Source of the DNA: Candidatus Bipolaricaulota bacterium
GTDB taxonomy: Bacteria > Bipolaricaulota > Bipolaricaulia > UBA7950 > UBA9294
Assembly: GCA_018399865.1 (NCBI GenBank)
Contig: JAGYNL010000136.1
Coordinates: forward strand, 1 to 16,515
Reading direction: 5' to 3'
DNA: 16,515 nt
A program made the translations under genes and the position numbers. Positions 5,351 to 12,983 of this stretch are shown in pieces. The notes under the pieces are model-generated. The model saw nothing but the letters and a program-made list of their open reading frames with translations, made no database searches and was not told the DNA's origin. Position 1 is the stretch's first letter. Every line of letters starts with the position of its first letter.

Positions 5351-6994
5351 ATGAATAGAATACGGGTGGTGCTTGCCGATGATCATACGTTAGTACGTCG
5401 GGGCCTTTCTTCCTTACTTGCTAAGGAAGAATCAGTATGTGTTGTGGGCGAGGCCGAGGACGGTCGCAGTTTAGCCAAGAAGGTGAAAGCCCTTAAACCT
5501 GATATCGCACTTGTTGATATTTCGATGCCTTTTCTCAACGGACTTGATGCGATATCAAAAATAGTGAGAGTGTCCCCGCACACAAGAGTGGTAGTACTTT
5601 CTATGTTCTCTGATGATGCGTATGTCACCCAAGCCTGGGAACAAGGCGCGTGGGGCTATGTTCTCAAGGATGAGGCTACAGAGCGATTGATCAGCGTCAT
5701 TCAAAAAGTAGCTGCTGGAGAGAAGAGTTTTTCTGTAACTCCAGTGCCTTGCGAGACTTGTGACCCTTTAACCCCGCGCGAGCGGGAAGTGCTGCAGCTT
5801 ATAGCTGAAGGCAAGAGGAACACTGAGATAGCAAATATTATCATGAGAAGTCTGCACACGGTGCGTAATCACCGCGCAAGGCTTATGAGGAAATTGGGAG
5901 TACATAGTGCTGCAGAATTGGTACAAGCAGCGGAGAAATTGGGGCTTGCAGGAGTGATATCTCACAAGGATAGCATGGACTTACCAAAGATACTCAAGCT
6001 GTACACTGGAGACCTCGAACGCGGGCTTGAAGAAGCTCTGCAAGATCCCATTCATGAAGAACCTTCATCCGATCAGAATGATTCACTATATCGGATCCTT
6101 CGCTACCATGTTGGGCTTTGCGATGAACATGGGCGCAACAAGAAGGCGCTGGGAAAGATGTTACGGCCGTCCTTGCTGATGTTTATTTGTGATGAACTAA
6201 GCAAGAATGTTGAGAGGGCTTTGCCAGCAGCAGTGGCCATAGAGCTGGTGCATAACTTTTCCTTGATCCACGACGACATTGAGGATCAGGATGAAGTTAG
6301 GCGTGGACGGCCTACGGTATGGAAGCTGATAGGTATACCTCAGGCGATCAACGCGGGCGATCTAATGTACTCAATTGCAGTGCGCAACGCTTTGCAGGCA
6401 GGGCTAGATGTTGCGGAATCGATTGTCGAGTCAGCAAAATCGATGATTGAAGGACAAGGTATGGATATAGACTTTGAGGGTCGTTGGGTCGATGTTGATT
6501 CCTACATGGATATGATTGATAAGAAGACAGGCGCGCTTATTTGTTGCTCTTTTCGCTCCGGGGGAATAATAGCCAAGGCGGATAATGCTGCTGTTGAGGC
6601 GCTGATTCTGGTTGGAAGAGAGCTGGGGCGGGCATTTCAAATAAGAGATGACCTGCTCGGTATATGGGGAGATGGAGACGTCACTGGAAAGCCGCATGGG
6701 TCGGACATAAGAAGGAAGAAGAAATCTTTCCCGGTTGCCCTTGCGATACAGCGTGCTGATAAGAAAGGAAGGATGCTCCTGGAAAGGGCATACGCGCAAG
6801 AGCAAGTCTTACAAAGCGATGTTGCAGGCGTAATTGAATTAATGGCCCGCCTTGATGTTAGGAAAAGCGCAGAGAAAACGGTCGAAGAACACCTTAACAA
6901 AGCCAGTAAGGCTCTTGATCTTCTTTCACTGTCGCAGAAAGGACGAGAGATGATGGACGAATTGATAGGATACTTGGCCAGGAGGGAAAAATGA
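5351..6994 (+). CDS. Fusion: NarL-type response regulator plus trans-prenyl diphosphate synthase
   Basis: One uninterrupted 547-residue frame holds two complete proteins. Residues 1-122 form a receiver with D10/D11, phospho-acceptor D56 (ALVDISMP), S84 and K106. Residues 139-194 form a LuxR-type helix-turn-helix (LTPREREVL to AELVQAA). After about 15 linker residues a full IdsA/GGPPS-type polyprenyl synthase covers about 209-547. It has GKMLRPSLL (268-276), a first Asp-rich motif DDIED (308-312) with RRGRPTVW after it, GQGMDID (368-374), KTGAL (392-396) and a second motif RDDLLGIWGD (432-441). Both halves are full length for their families. The enzyme should condense IPP with allylic diphosphates to farnesyl diphosphate (perhaps also geranylgeranyl diphosphate) for HpnD. 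F303, five residues before the first motif and without the two-residue insertion of bacterial farnesyl synthases, does not settle the chain length. AGGATCAGG precedes the ATG; the end overlaps hpnH by ATGA. Confidence 0.9.
   Translation: MNRIRVVLADDHTLVRRGLSSLLAKEESVCVVGEAEDGRSLAKKVKALKPDIALVDISMPFLNGLDAISKIVRVSPHTRVVVLSMFSDDAYVTQAWEQGAWGYVLKDEATERLISVIQKVAAGEKSFSVTPVPCETCDPLTPREREVLQLIAEGKRNTEIANIIMRSLHTVRNHRARLMRKLGVHSAAELVQAAEKLGLAGVISHKDSMDLPKILKLYTGDLERGLEEALQDPIHEEPSSDQNDSLYRILRYHVGLCDEHGRNKKALGKMLRPSLLMFICDELSKNVERALPAAVAIELVHNFSLIHDDIEDQDEVRRGRPTVWKLIGIPQAINAGDLMYSIAVRNALQAGLDVAESIVESAKSMIEGQGMDIDFEGRWVDVDSYMDMIDKKTGALICCSFRSGGIIAKADNAAVEALILVGRELGRAFQIRDDLLGIWGDGDVTGKPHGSDIRRKKKSFPVALAIQRADKKGRMLLERAYAQEQVLQSDVAGVIELMARLDVRKSAEKTVEEHLNKASKALDLLSLSQKGREMMDELIGYLARREK
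5966..5977 (+). promoter_or_regulatory. Possible internal ribosome binding site and start for the synthase half
   Basis: AAGGA (5966-5970), 4 bases, then ATG (5975-5977) lie in frame exactly at the linker, at residue M209. Initiation here would release a free 339-residue prenyl synthase beside the fused form. The spacing is slightly short, and such sites also arise by chance. Confidence 0.4.
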
Positions 6995-7995
6995 GGCGAC
7001 CGCTGAAGCTAGATATGAAAATGGCCCGTTACCTAGTGGCACAGAAGGCAAAACGCAGAAAGTATTTCCCTTTTGTTACCATGATTGAACCACTTGAGGC
7101 ATGTAATTTGCGTTGCATCGGATGTGGACGGGTAATTGAGTATAAGGACTACATGGATGATAGGTTAACGGTAGAGCAGTCACTCGATGCTGTGAACGCG
7201 TCGGGGGCGCCAATAGTCTCCATTTCTGGAGGCGAACCGCTATTGCACGAGCACATAGACGAGATCACGAAAGCAATCCTGGAGGAGAAGAGGTTTACAT
7301 ATCTGTGCACCAACGGGTTATTGCTTCAGGAAAAGCTTGACCAATTCACCCCGTCTCCTTACCTTTCGTTTGTAGTTCACCTGGATGGGACTAGAGAAAT
7401 ACATGACATGGTTACTCGTCATCCCGGAACCTACGATCAGGCGACTAATGGTATCCGCGATGCGATTGCTCGTGGATTCAGGGTTAACACAAACACAACC
7501 CTCTTTCATGGCTCAAACGTGGAGGAATTACACAAGCTTTTTTCAATATTAACTGAGATGGGAGTGGAAGGGTTGATGGTTTCACCTGGCTACGCGTATG
7601 AGGATGTCTCCGACCGCGAGCTATTTCTGCAGAGACAGGAGTCGATCAATGTCTTTCGAAAGATTCTCGATCCATCAAAAGGTTTCCCTTTCTACAACAA
7701 TCCGCTATATCTAGATTTTCTGCGGGGTGAGCGTGAGTACGGTTGTGCGGCTTGGACAACGCCTACCTATACAGTGCGCGGTTGGCGCAAGCCTTGTTAC
7801 ATACTTGCTGATGAGCATACTCAAGATATAGATGAGCTATTTGACCCAAAACTCTGGCAGCGCTATGGACCAGGGAAGGATCGTAGATGTGCCAATTGCA
7901 TGATGCATTCGTCCTTTGAAGGAGCGAGCATCCTGCATGCTTTCTCTCATCCTCTCGACTTAATATCGGTTGCGCGTGAGGAACGAAAGAAATGA
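6991..7995 (+). CDS. hpnH: Adenosylhopane synthase, radical SAM protein HpnH
   Basis: A 334-residue radical S-adenosylmethionine enzyme that joins a 5'-deoxyadenosyl group to hopene (diploptene), the first step of hopanoid side-chain building. The iron-sulfur cluster ligands are C38, C42 and C45 in EACNLRCIGCGR (CX3CX2C), followed by the SAM-binding SISGGEP (77-83). Further cysteines at 252, 269, 300 and 303 (CANC) are in the C-terminal extension usual for HpnH. Length and N-terminus match the family. The ATG overlaps the previous stop (ATGA) and has AGGAGGG upstream. HpnG follows directly, the standard order for these two steps. Confidence 0.93.
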   Translation: MRRPLKLDMKMARYLVAQKAKRRKYFPFVTMIEPLEACNLRCIGCGRVIEYKDYMDDRLTVEQSLDAVNASGAPIVSISGGEPLLHEHIDEITKAILEEKRFTYLCTNGLLLQEKLDQFTPSPYLSFVVHLDGTREIHDMVTRHPGTYDQATNGIRDAIARGFRVNTNTTLFHGSNVEELHKLFSILTEMGVEGLMVSPGYAYEDVSDRELFLQRQESINVFRKILDPSKGFPFYNNPLYLDFLRGEREYGCAAWTTPTYTVRGWRKPCYILADEHTQDIDELFDPKLWQRYGPGKDRRCANCMMHSSFEGASILHAFSHPLDLISVAREERKK

Positions 7996-8639
7996 TTCTG
8001 ATTGTTGTAGCTACCTTTGCTGAGTGGATCTGGATTCCTCGCAGGCCGAATATTCGCCGTGTAATAACTGGGATGGGCAGGAAAGCAGGGGAATCTATAT
8101 CTTCGCTTCTAGAGCAAAAGACCAAGCCGTCATTTGTCTTAAGCACGGGATTCTGCGGAGGGCTAACCCCCGCTATTGATTCAGGCACAATAATCCTCGT
8201 TAGAGCCATTGATTACCAAGGGCAAGACATATTGGTGAAGTCAGCCTTTCTAGCACGAGCCAAGAAGGCCCTGGCCGCAGCCGGTTTTCCTTTTGAAGAA
8301 GGAAAGATTGTTACAACAGAGAATGTTCTCCATTCACCAGAGGAAAAGCAAAGATTGTCTCATAACGGAGCGATTGCTGTTGATATGGAAAGCGGGGTTA
8401 TCTATCGTGTAGCTCAAGCAGCGGGCATCGAGTGTCTTCCCCTTAGGATTGTGCTAGATGAGCGGGATTGGCAACTGCCCTTTGCCGGCGATTTTTGGGA
8501 CTTGGTTCGAGTAATCTTTCACCCTGTTTTGGCCTTGCGACTTACGCTTGCAACCATTGTTGCTGGAAGGATTTTGCGAAGGGCAATAGCGGTAATTGCG
8601 CGCGAACTTGCCCCCAGGAGAGAAGAATGCGTCGCGTAG
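7992..8639 (+). CDS. hpnG: Adenosylhopane nucleosidase HpnG
   Basis: A 215-residue protein of the nucleoside phosphorylase / MTA-SAH nucleosidase fold. It is expected to cleave adenine from adenosylhopane to give ribosylhopane. Family marks are TGMGRKAG (26-33), the phosphate/ribose loop STGFCGGL (51-58), AVDMES (129-134) with the catalytic-type E133, and an aspartate near 156 (RIVLDERD) in the purine-binding position. The start overlaps hpnH by ATGA and GAGGAAC lies upstream. The ispG start lies inside its last codons. The pairing with hpnH makes the assignment firm. Confidence 0.88.
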   Translation: MILIVVATFAEWIWIPRRPNIRRVITGMGRKAGESISSLLEQKTKPSFVLSTGFCGGLTPAIDSGTIILVRAIDYQGQDILVKSAFLARAKKALAAAGFPFEEGKIVTTENVLHSPEEKQRLSHNGAIAVDMESGVIYRVAQAAGIECLPLRIVLDERDWQLPFAGDFWDLVRVIFHPVLALRLTLATIVAGRILRRAIAVIARELAPRREECVA

Positions 8640-9700
8640 TGAGGGTTGGGAAGGTCGAGATAGGAGGCAATAATCCGGTTGTTGTCCAGTCGATGACCAA
8701 TACAGATACCAGCGATGTAGATGCTACCGTATCGCAGATCTATCGTCTTAGAAAGGCGGGATGTGAGATAGTGCGAGTAGCTGTGCCTGATATTTCTGCT
8801 GCCCGCGCTCTACCAGCTATCAAGAGAAAGATTGATATCCCGCTCGTTGCCGATATTCACTTCGATTATCGCTTGGCGTTGGCGTCGATCGACGCTGGGG
8901 TGGATAAGTTGCGATTGAATCCTGGGAACATTACAGATACAGCTAAGATCGAAAAAGTGGTATGCGCGGCCAAAGCTGCTGGGATCCCAATCCGCGTAGG
9001 AGCAAACTCGGGCTCACTTGCCCATTCGTTCCTGGACCAGAACGGTCACCCTACAGCCGATGGCCTGGTCGACAGTGCACGAAGAGAGATCCATCTCCTA
9101 GAGCAGCTTGACTTTAGTGACATCATTGTCTCTCTGAAATCAACAGATGTCCTGATGACTTTGTCGGCTTACCGTAGGATGGCACAAGAGGTTGACTATC
9201 CCCTACACGTAGGAATAACCGAGGCCGGAACTCCGTGGGGTGGGACGATCAAATCATCTGTTGGTATTGGGATCTTGCTTGCTGAGGGGCTAGGAGACAC
9301 ACTGAGGGTTTCCCTGGCCGGTGATCCTGTGGAAGAAGTGCGAGTAGCATACGAGATACTCAGCGCGCTTCACCTGCGGCAACGAGGCATTATTTATCGC
9401 GTTTGTCCCACCTGCGGACGCACACACATAGACCTGTTTAAGATAGCAAATGAAGTCCAACACAGACTCTCAGATGTGACGGAGCCGATTGTTGTGGCTT
9501 TGATGGGGTGTATTGTTAACGGGATCGGTGAGGCGAGGGATGCTGACGTGGGGCTATTTGGTGGTGAAAGGAATGGAACAATAAGCATTTCAGGGCAGTT
9601 CGTAAAACGAGCAATTCCGGAGGAGCGGTTGGCTGATGAATTTGTGGACACGGTCCGGGCTTATCTCAAGGAACGGGGGAGAAGAGATGATCAGCCATAG
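8627..9700 (+). CDS. ispG: 4-hydroxy-3-methylbut-2-enyl diphosphate synthase (IspG/GcpE)
   Basis: A 357-residue iron-sulfur enzyme of the MEP pathway. It reduces methylerythritol cyclodiphosphate to HMBPP. The N-terminal TIM barrel shows VVVQSMTNTDT (18-28), VADIHFDYR (74-82) and LRLNPGNI (95-102). The [4Fe-4S] ligands are C260 and C263 (CPTCGRT) and C295 (GCIVNG), with E302 nearby. The usual NGPGEA here reads NGIGEA. The open frame runs upstream to 8468, but the true start is ATG 8627: it has AGGAGAG just before it and matches the normal N-terminus of the family. It overlaps hpnG by 13 bases. Its product feeds IspH three genes later, so the operon supplies its own isoprene units. Confidence 0.95.
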   Translation: MRRVVRVGKVEIGGNNPVVVQSMTNTDTSDVDATVSQIYRLRKAGCEIVRVAVPDISAARALPAIKRKIDIPLVADIHFDYRLALASIDAGVDKLRLNPGNITDTAKIEKVVCAAKAAGIPIRVGANSGSLAHSFLDQNGHPTADGLVDSARREIHLLEQLDFSDIIVSLKSTDVLMTLSAYRRMAQEVDYPLHVGITEAGTPWGGTIKSSVGIGILLAEGLGDTLRVSLAGDPVEEVRVAYEILSALHLRQRGIIYRVCPTCGRTHIDLFKIANEVQHRLSDVTEPIVVALMGCIVNGIGEARDADVGLFGGERNGTISISGQFVKRAIPEERLADEFVDTVRAYLKERGRRDDQP

Positions 9701-11639
9701 TGCTGTGCGCTCTGATGTGCCACCTAAGCAACTAGAGAAGCTTGAGCTTAGTCTTGAACAGGCTATTTCACATTTGCTCGATTTGCAGTATGAACAGGGC
9801 TATTGGTGGGGAGAGCTGGAGTCGAACGTTACAATTACCGCTGAGCATTTGTTTCTCACTCACATTCTGGGCGTTGGAGACCGAAAACAATGGGAGAAAA
9901 TCGCTAGCTATCTTTTAAGGGAGCAACGTGAAGATGGAACCTGGTCACTTTGGTACGACGGCCCCGGTGACCTTTCAACCACGATAGAGGCCTATCTAGC
10001 TCTCAAAATGGCGGGAACTTCACCGGGCCTGCCGGAGATGGAAAAAGCAAGCTCGTTTATTCTTTCTTACGGGGGAGTGGAAAAAGCCCGAATTTTCACG
10101 AAGATCTGGTTGGCAATGCTTGGGCAGTGGGATTGGCGCGGAACGCCGATGATGCCTCCAGAGATTATCTTCCTTCCCAAGTGGTTTCCAATTAGCATCT
10201 ACGACTTTGGATGTTGGGCTAGGGGCACAATAGTTCCGATGACGATTATTGCTGCTTTTCGCCCAGTCTTTCCCTTACCTCTCTGGGCACACGTTGATGA
10301 GCTGTTTGCAAGAGGAAAAGAAAATGTTGATCTGTCTCTTCCAAAAAAGAATGGTCCCTGGGCAAGTCTCTTTTCTGCTCTTGATTGCTTCCTTCGCCTT
10401 TACGAGCGCATGCCCGTCAAACCATTCCGTAGGATGGCTATACAGAAAGCTGTGAGTTGGGTTATTGAAAGGCAAGAAGCTGATGGCTCTTGGGGTGGCA
10501 TTCAACCTCCTTGGGTTTATTCCATGATCGCGCTCAAGGCGTTAGGTAGAAGTTTGGATGATCCAGTTTTGAGTAAGGGTCTGTCTGGTTTCTACGGGGA
10601 CAAAGGTTTTGCTATAGAGGATGATGATACATTCCATCTACAATCATGCCTTTCCCCTGTATGGGATACAGCACTTGCTGTGCTTGCGCTGGAGGATGCC
10701 GGGCTGCCGGAGGACCATCCAGCTATAGTGAAGGCCGGGCAATGGCTTGTAAGTGAACAGATCCTGGTTGGAGGGGACTGGCAAGCGCGTTGTAGAGCAC
10801 ATCCAGGGGGATGGGCCTTTGAATTCTTTAATGATCTTTATCCGGACACGGATGATTCATCGTTGGTGATGATGGCTATTCAAGGCGCGAAGCTCTACGG
10901 CACACAGAAACAAATATCTTTGCATAGAGGCCTTGAGTGGCTTCTTGGCATGCAGAGTTCTAATGGTGGTTGGGGAGCATTTGACAGAAACAATACCAAG
11001 GCATTCCTTCGCCAGATACCCTTTGCCGACTTTGGTGAAATGATAGATCCTCCGTCTGTAGATGTGACAGCTCATATCGTGGAGTATCTAGGAAAGATTG
11101 GCTACGACAGAAGGTCGGGAGTCATAAAGCGTGCTTTAAGCTATATCAAGAGAGAGCAGAAACCGGATGGTGCTTGGTTCGGGCGCTGGGGAGTGAACTT
11201 CATATACGGTACTGGTTGTGTTCTCCCTGCCCTTGCCGCGGTTGGTGAAGACATGAACCAGGCCTATGTTCGCCGAGCGGTTGATTGGCTCATAGATCGC
11301 CAGAATGATGATGGCGGTTGGGGTGAACGGATCGAGGGGTATGGGGATGCAACCTGGCGGGGAAGGGGTCCGTCTACTCCTTCACAGACAGCCTGGGCTC
11401 TATTAGCGCTTATAGCTGCAGATGAGATATCAAATCCTGCAACCGTTGCAGGATTAGAATTTCTTATTTGGGCGCAGAGGGAGAACGGAGGATGGGATGA
11501 GCCTCACTTTACAGGCACGGGATTTCCCATGGATTTCATGATTAATTATCACTTATACAGGGACGTCTTTCCTGTAATGGCCCTTGGACGTTATCGCACT
11601 GCCTTACGTAATGTTGTGAACCATTATAAGGAGTCTTGA
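9687..11639 (+). CDS. shc: Squalene-hopene cyclase
   Basis: A 650-residue membrane-associated class II triterpene cyclase that turns squalene into hopene/hopanol. The protonating motif is DTDD at 387-390 (followed by SS rather than the usual TA), in FNDLYPDTDDSS. Several QW repeats brace the two alpha-barrels: REDGTWSLW (81-89), EADGSWGGI (264-272), SSNGGWGAF (424-432), KPDGAWFGRWG (492-502) and DDGGWGE (541-547). FADFGEMIDPP (446-456) and SQTAWALL (566-573) are also typical. ATG 9687 was chosen over an upstream ATG at 9636 because GGGGGAGAAGAG precedes it and it fits family N-termini. It overlaps ispG by 14 bases. Length is normal for the family. Confidence 0.95.
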   Translation: MISHSAVRSDVPPKQLEKLELSLEQAISHLLDLQYEQGYWWGELESNVTITAEHLFLTHILGVGDRKQWEKIASYLLREQREDGTWSLWYDGPGDLSTTIEAYLALKMAGTSPGLPEMEKASSFILSYGGVEKARIFTKIWLAMLGQWDWRGTPMMPPEIIFLPKWFPISIYDFGCWARGTIVPMTIIAAFRPVFPLPLWAHVDELFARGKENVDLSLPKKNGPWASLFSALDCFLRLYERMPVKPFRRMAIQKAVSWVIERQEADGSWGGIQPPWVYSMIALKALGRSLDDPVLSKGLSGFYGDKGFAIEDDDTFHLQSCLSPVWDTALAVLALEDAGLPEDHPAIVKAGQWLVSEQILVGGDWQARCRAHPGGWAFEFFNDLYPDTDDSSLVMMAIQGAKLYGTQKQISLHRGLEWLLGMQSSNGGWGAFDRNNTKAFLRQIPFADFGEMIDPPSVDVTAHIVEYLGKIGYDRRSGVIKRALSYIKREQKPDGAWFGRWGVNFIYGTGCVLPALAAVGEDMNQAYVRRAVDWLIDRQNDDGGWGERIEGYGDATWRGRGPSTPSQTAWALLALIAADEISNPATVAGLEFLIWAQRENGGWDEPHFTGTGFPMDFMINYHLYRDVFPVMALGRYRTALRNVVNHYKES

Positions 11640-12496
11640 TGCATGTAATAAAAGCTGATGTGCTGGGGTTTTGTTTCGGTGTTCGTCGGGCAGTGACCAT
11701 GATCGAGACCGAGCTTGAGCAGAATGGACCTCTGTGTACTCTAGGAGCTATCGTTCACAACACGCATGTTGTTGAAAGCCTTATGGAAAAAGGGGGGAGA
11801 TTGGTTCGTGGATTGGATGAAGTATTGCCGGGTGAAGCAGTAGCTATAACTGCTCATGGCGCAGGTGAAGAGGTATACCAGGCAATACACGAACGCGGAC
11901 TGAGGCTAATTGACACCACATGTCCCATTGTAAGGCGCGCGCAGCAAACAGCGGCAAGCCTAGTGAAGGATGGCTTCTTCGTTATCGTTTATGGAGAATC
12001 CGAGCACCCTGAAGTAAAAGGGATTCTTTCCTGGACAGCAGGTCGCGGTATCGCTACCCAAACTCCAAAGGTAGAGATTCCGGGAAGAGCGAAGGGAGTC
12101 GCTGTTGTTGCTCAGACGACAAAAAACCCACAGCAGTTTGCTCAATTTGCGGAGCGGGCAACTAGGGAATTTGCAGGTAGGTTTCCAGAAATTAGGATTG
12201 TGAACACAACCTGTCCAGAAACAGGGAGGCGCTATCAGGCAGGAAGTGAATTAGCAAAAAAAGTCGATGTAATTCTTGTTGTTGGAAGTCGGTCTTCAGC
12301 CAACACTCGCAAACTGGCCGAGACATGCAGGGCAACCGGCGTCCCCACATACCACATTGAGTCATCTGGTGAGATAGAAGGGGATTGGCTTGCTGGCTTT
12401 AAGCGGTGCGGAGTGACTGCCGGGGCGTCGACTCCTGATAACGTGATTGAGAAAGTCATACTTAGATTGAATGATGAAAGGGGGAACAATGAGTGA
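11639..12496 (+). CDS. ispH: HMBPP reductase (IspH/LytB)
   Basis: A 285-residue iron-sulfur enzyme and last step of the MEP pathway, making IPP and DMAPP from HMBPP. The three cluster cysteines are C12 (GFCFGVRRAV), C95 (TTCPIVRR) and C192 (TTCPETGRRYQ). Substrate-binding histidines H40, H73 (TAHGAG) and H123 (ESEHPEVKG) are present, as are SRSSANT (217-223) and TAGASTPD (260-267). ATG 11639 is preferred: AAGGAG ends 5 bases upstream and its A is shared with the shc stop codon. A TTG one codon earlier is also possible. Together with ispG it provides C5 units for the prenyl synthase encoded at the head of the operon. Confidence 0.95.
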   Translation: MHVIKADVLGFCFGVRRAVTMIETELEQNGPLCTLGAIVHNTHVVESLMEKGGRLVRGLDEVLPGEAVAITAHGAGEEVYQAIHERGLRLIDTTCPIVRRAQQTAASLVKDGFFVIVYGESEHPEVKGILSWTAGRGIATQTPKVEIPGRAKGVAVVAQTTKNPQQFAQFAERATREFAGRFPEIRIVNTTCPETGRRYQAGSELAKKVDVILVVGSRSSANTRKLAETCRATGVPTYHIESSGEIEGDWLAGFKRCGVTAGASTPDNVIEKVILRLNDERGNNE

Positions 12497-12983
12497 CGTA
12501 ATGGGTACGACTGGTACACGTATAGATGAGGCGGTCACTCCGCGGCTCTTTCGGGAGATATTTAAGTGTACAGCGAGCGGCGCACCTGAGTTCATAGATG
12601 TTACGCAGAAGGTGAAGGATGTTCTAGCTCGTTCTGGGATCAAAGAGGGTTCCGTTTTGGTGTTCACTCGTCATACAACCGCGGCGATAGAGATCAATGA
12701 AGATGAGCCATTGCTTATGGAGGATCTTAAGCAGTTTTTACTTCGCATGGCTCCGCGAGATGGAAATTACAAGCACAACGATTTCTTCATTCGCACGGCG
12801 AACATGACAGAAGACGAGTGCCCAAATGGGCACGCCCATTGCCAACATCTCTTTTTGGGCACGAGTGAGACGATTCCTGTGGTTGACAGTGAACTGATCC
12901 TTGGGCGGTGGCAACGTATCTTCTTGATTGAGCTTGATAGGCCTCGCGAACGCCAGGTGTTTATACAAGTACAAGGATGGTAA
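12489..12983 (+). CDS. yjbQ: YjbQ/UPF0047 family protein
   Basis: A 164-residue protein of the YjbQ (UPF0047) family, recognised by HTTAAIEINEDE (residues 56-67 counting from the chosen start), NGHAHCQH and a C-terminal GRWQRIFLIELDRPRERQ. The His, Asp and Glu residues of these blocks form the conserved metal-type site. Members have been reported to have weak thiamine-phosphate synthase activity, but the real cellular role is uncertain. The ATG at 12489 follows AGGGGGAAC; an earlier ATG at 12471 in the same frame has no such site. It overlaps ispH by 8 bases and hpnC by 7, so it is translated with the pathway. It is not a known hopanoid enzyme. Confidence 0.88.
   Translation: MSDVMGTTGTRIDEAVTPRLFREIFKCTASGAPEFIDVTQKVKDVLARSGIKEGSVLVFTRHTTAAIEINEDEPLLMEDLKQFLLRMAPRDGNYKHNDFFIRTANMTEDECPNGHAHCQHLFLGTSETIPVVDSELILGRWQRIFLIELDRPRERQVFIQVQGW

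Noticed and set aside
5940..5980. Possibility that the fusion at 5351-6994 is a frameshift or lost stop
   Set aside because: Both halves are full length and in one frame with a continuous linker and no homopolymer run at the junction. Kept only as a check to make on raw reads.
6431..6900. Two overlapping minus-strand frames of 87 and 124 codons inside the prenyl synthase region
   Set aside because: They are antisense to catalytic motifs of the synthase, lack ribosome sites and show no family features.
8468..8626. Upstream extension of the ispG frame
   Set aside because: The 53 extra codons lie inside hpnG, are unlike IspG N-termini, and a good ribosome site stands before ATG 8627.
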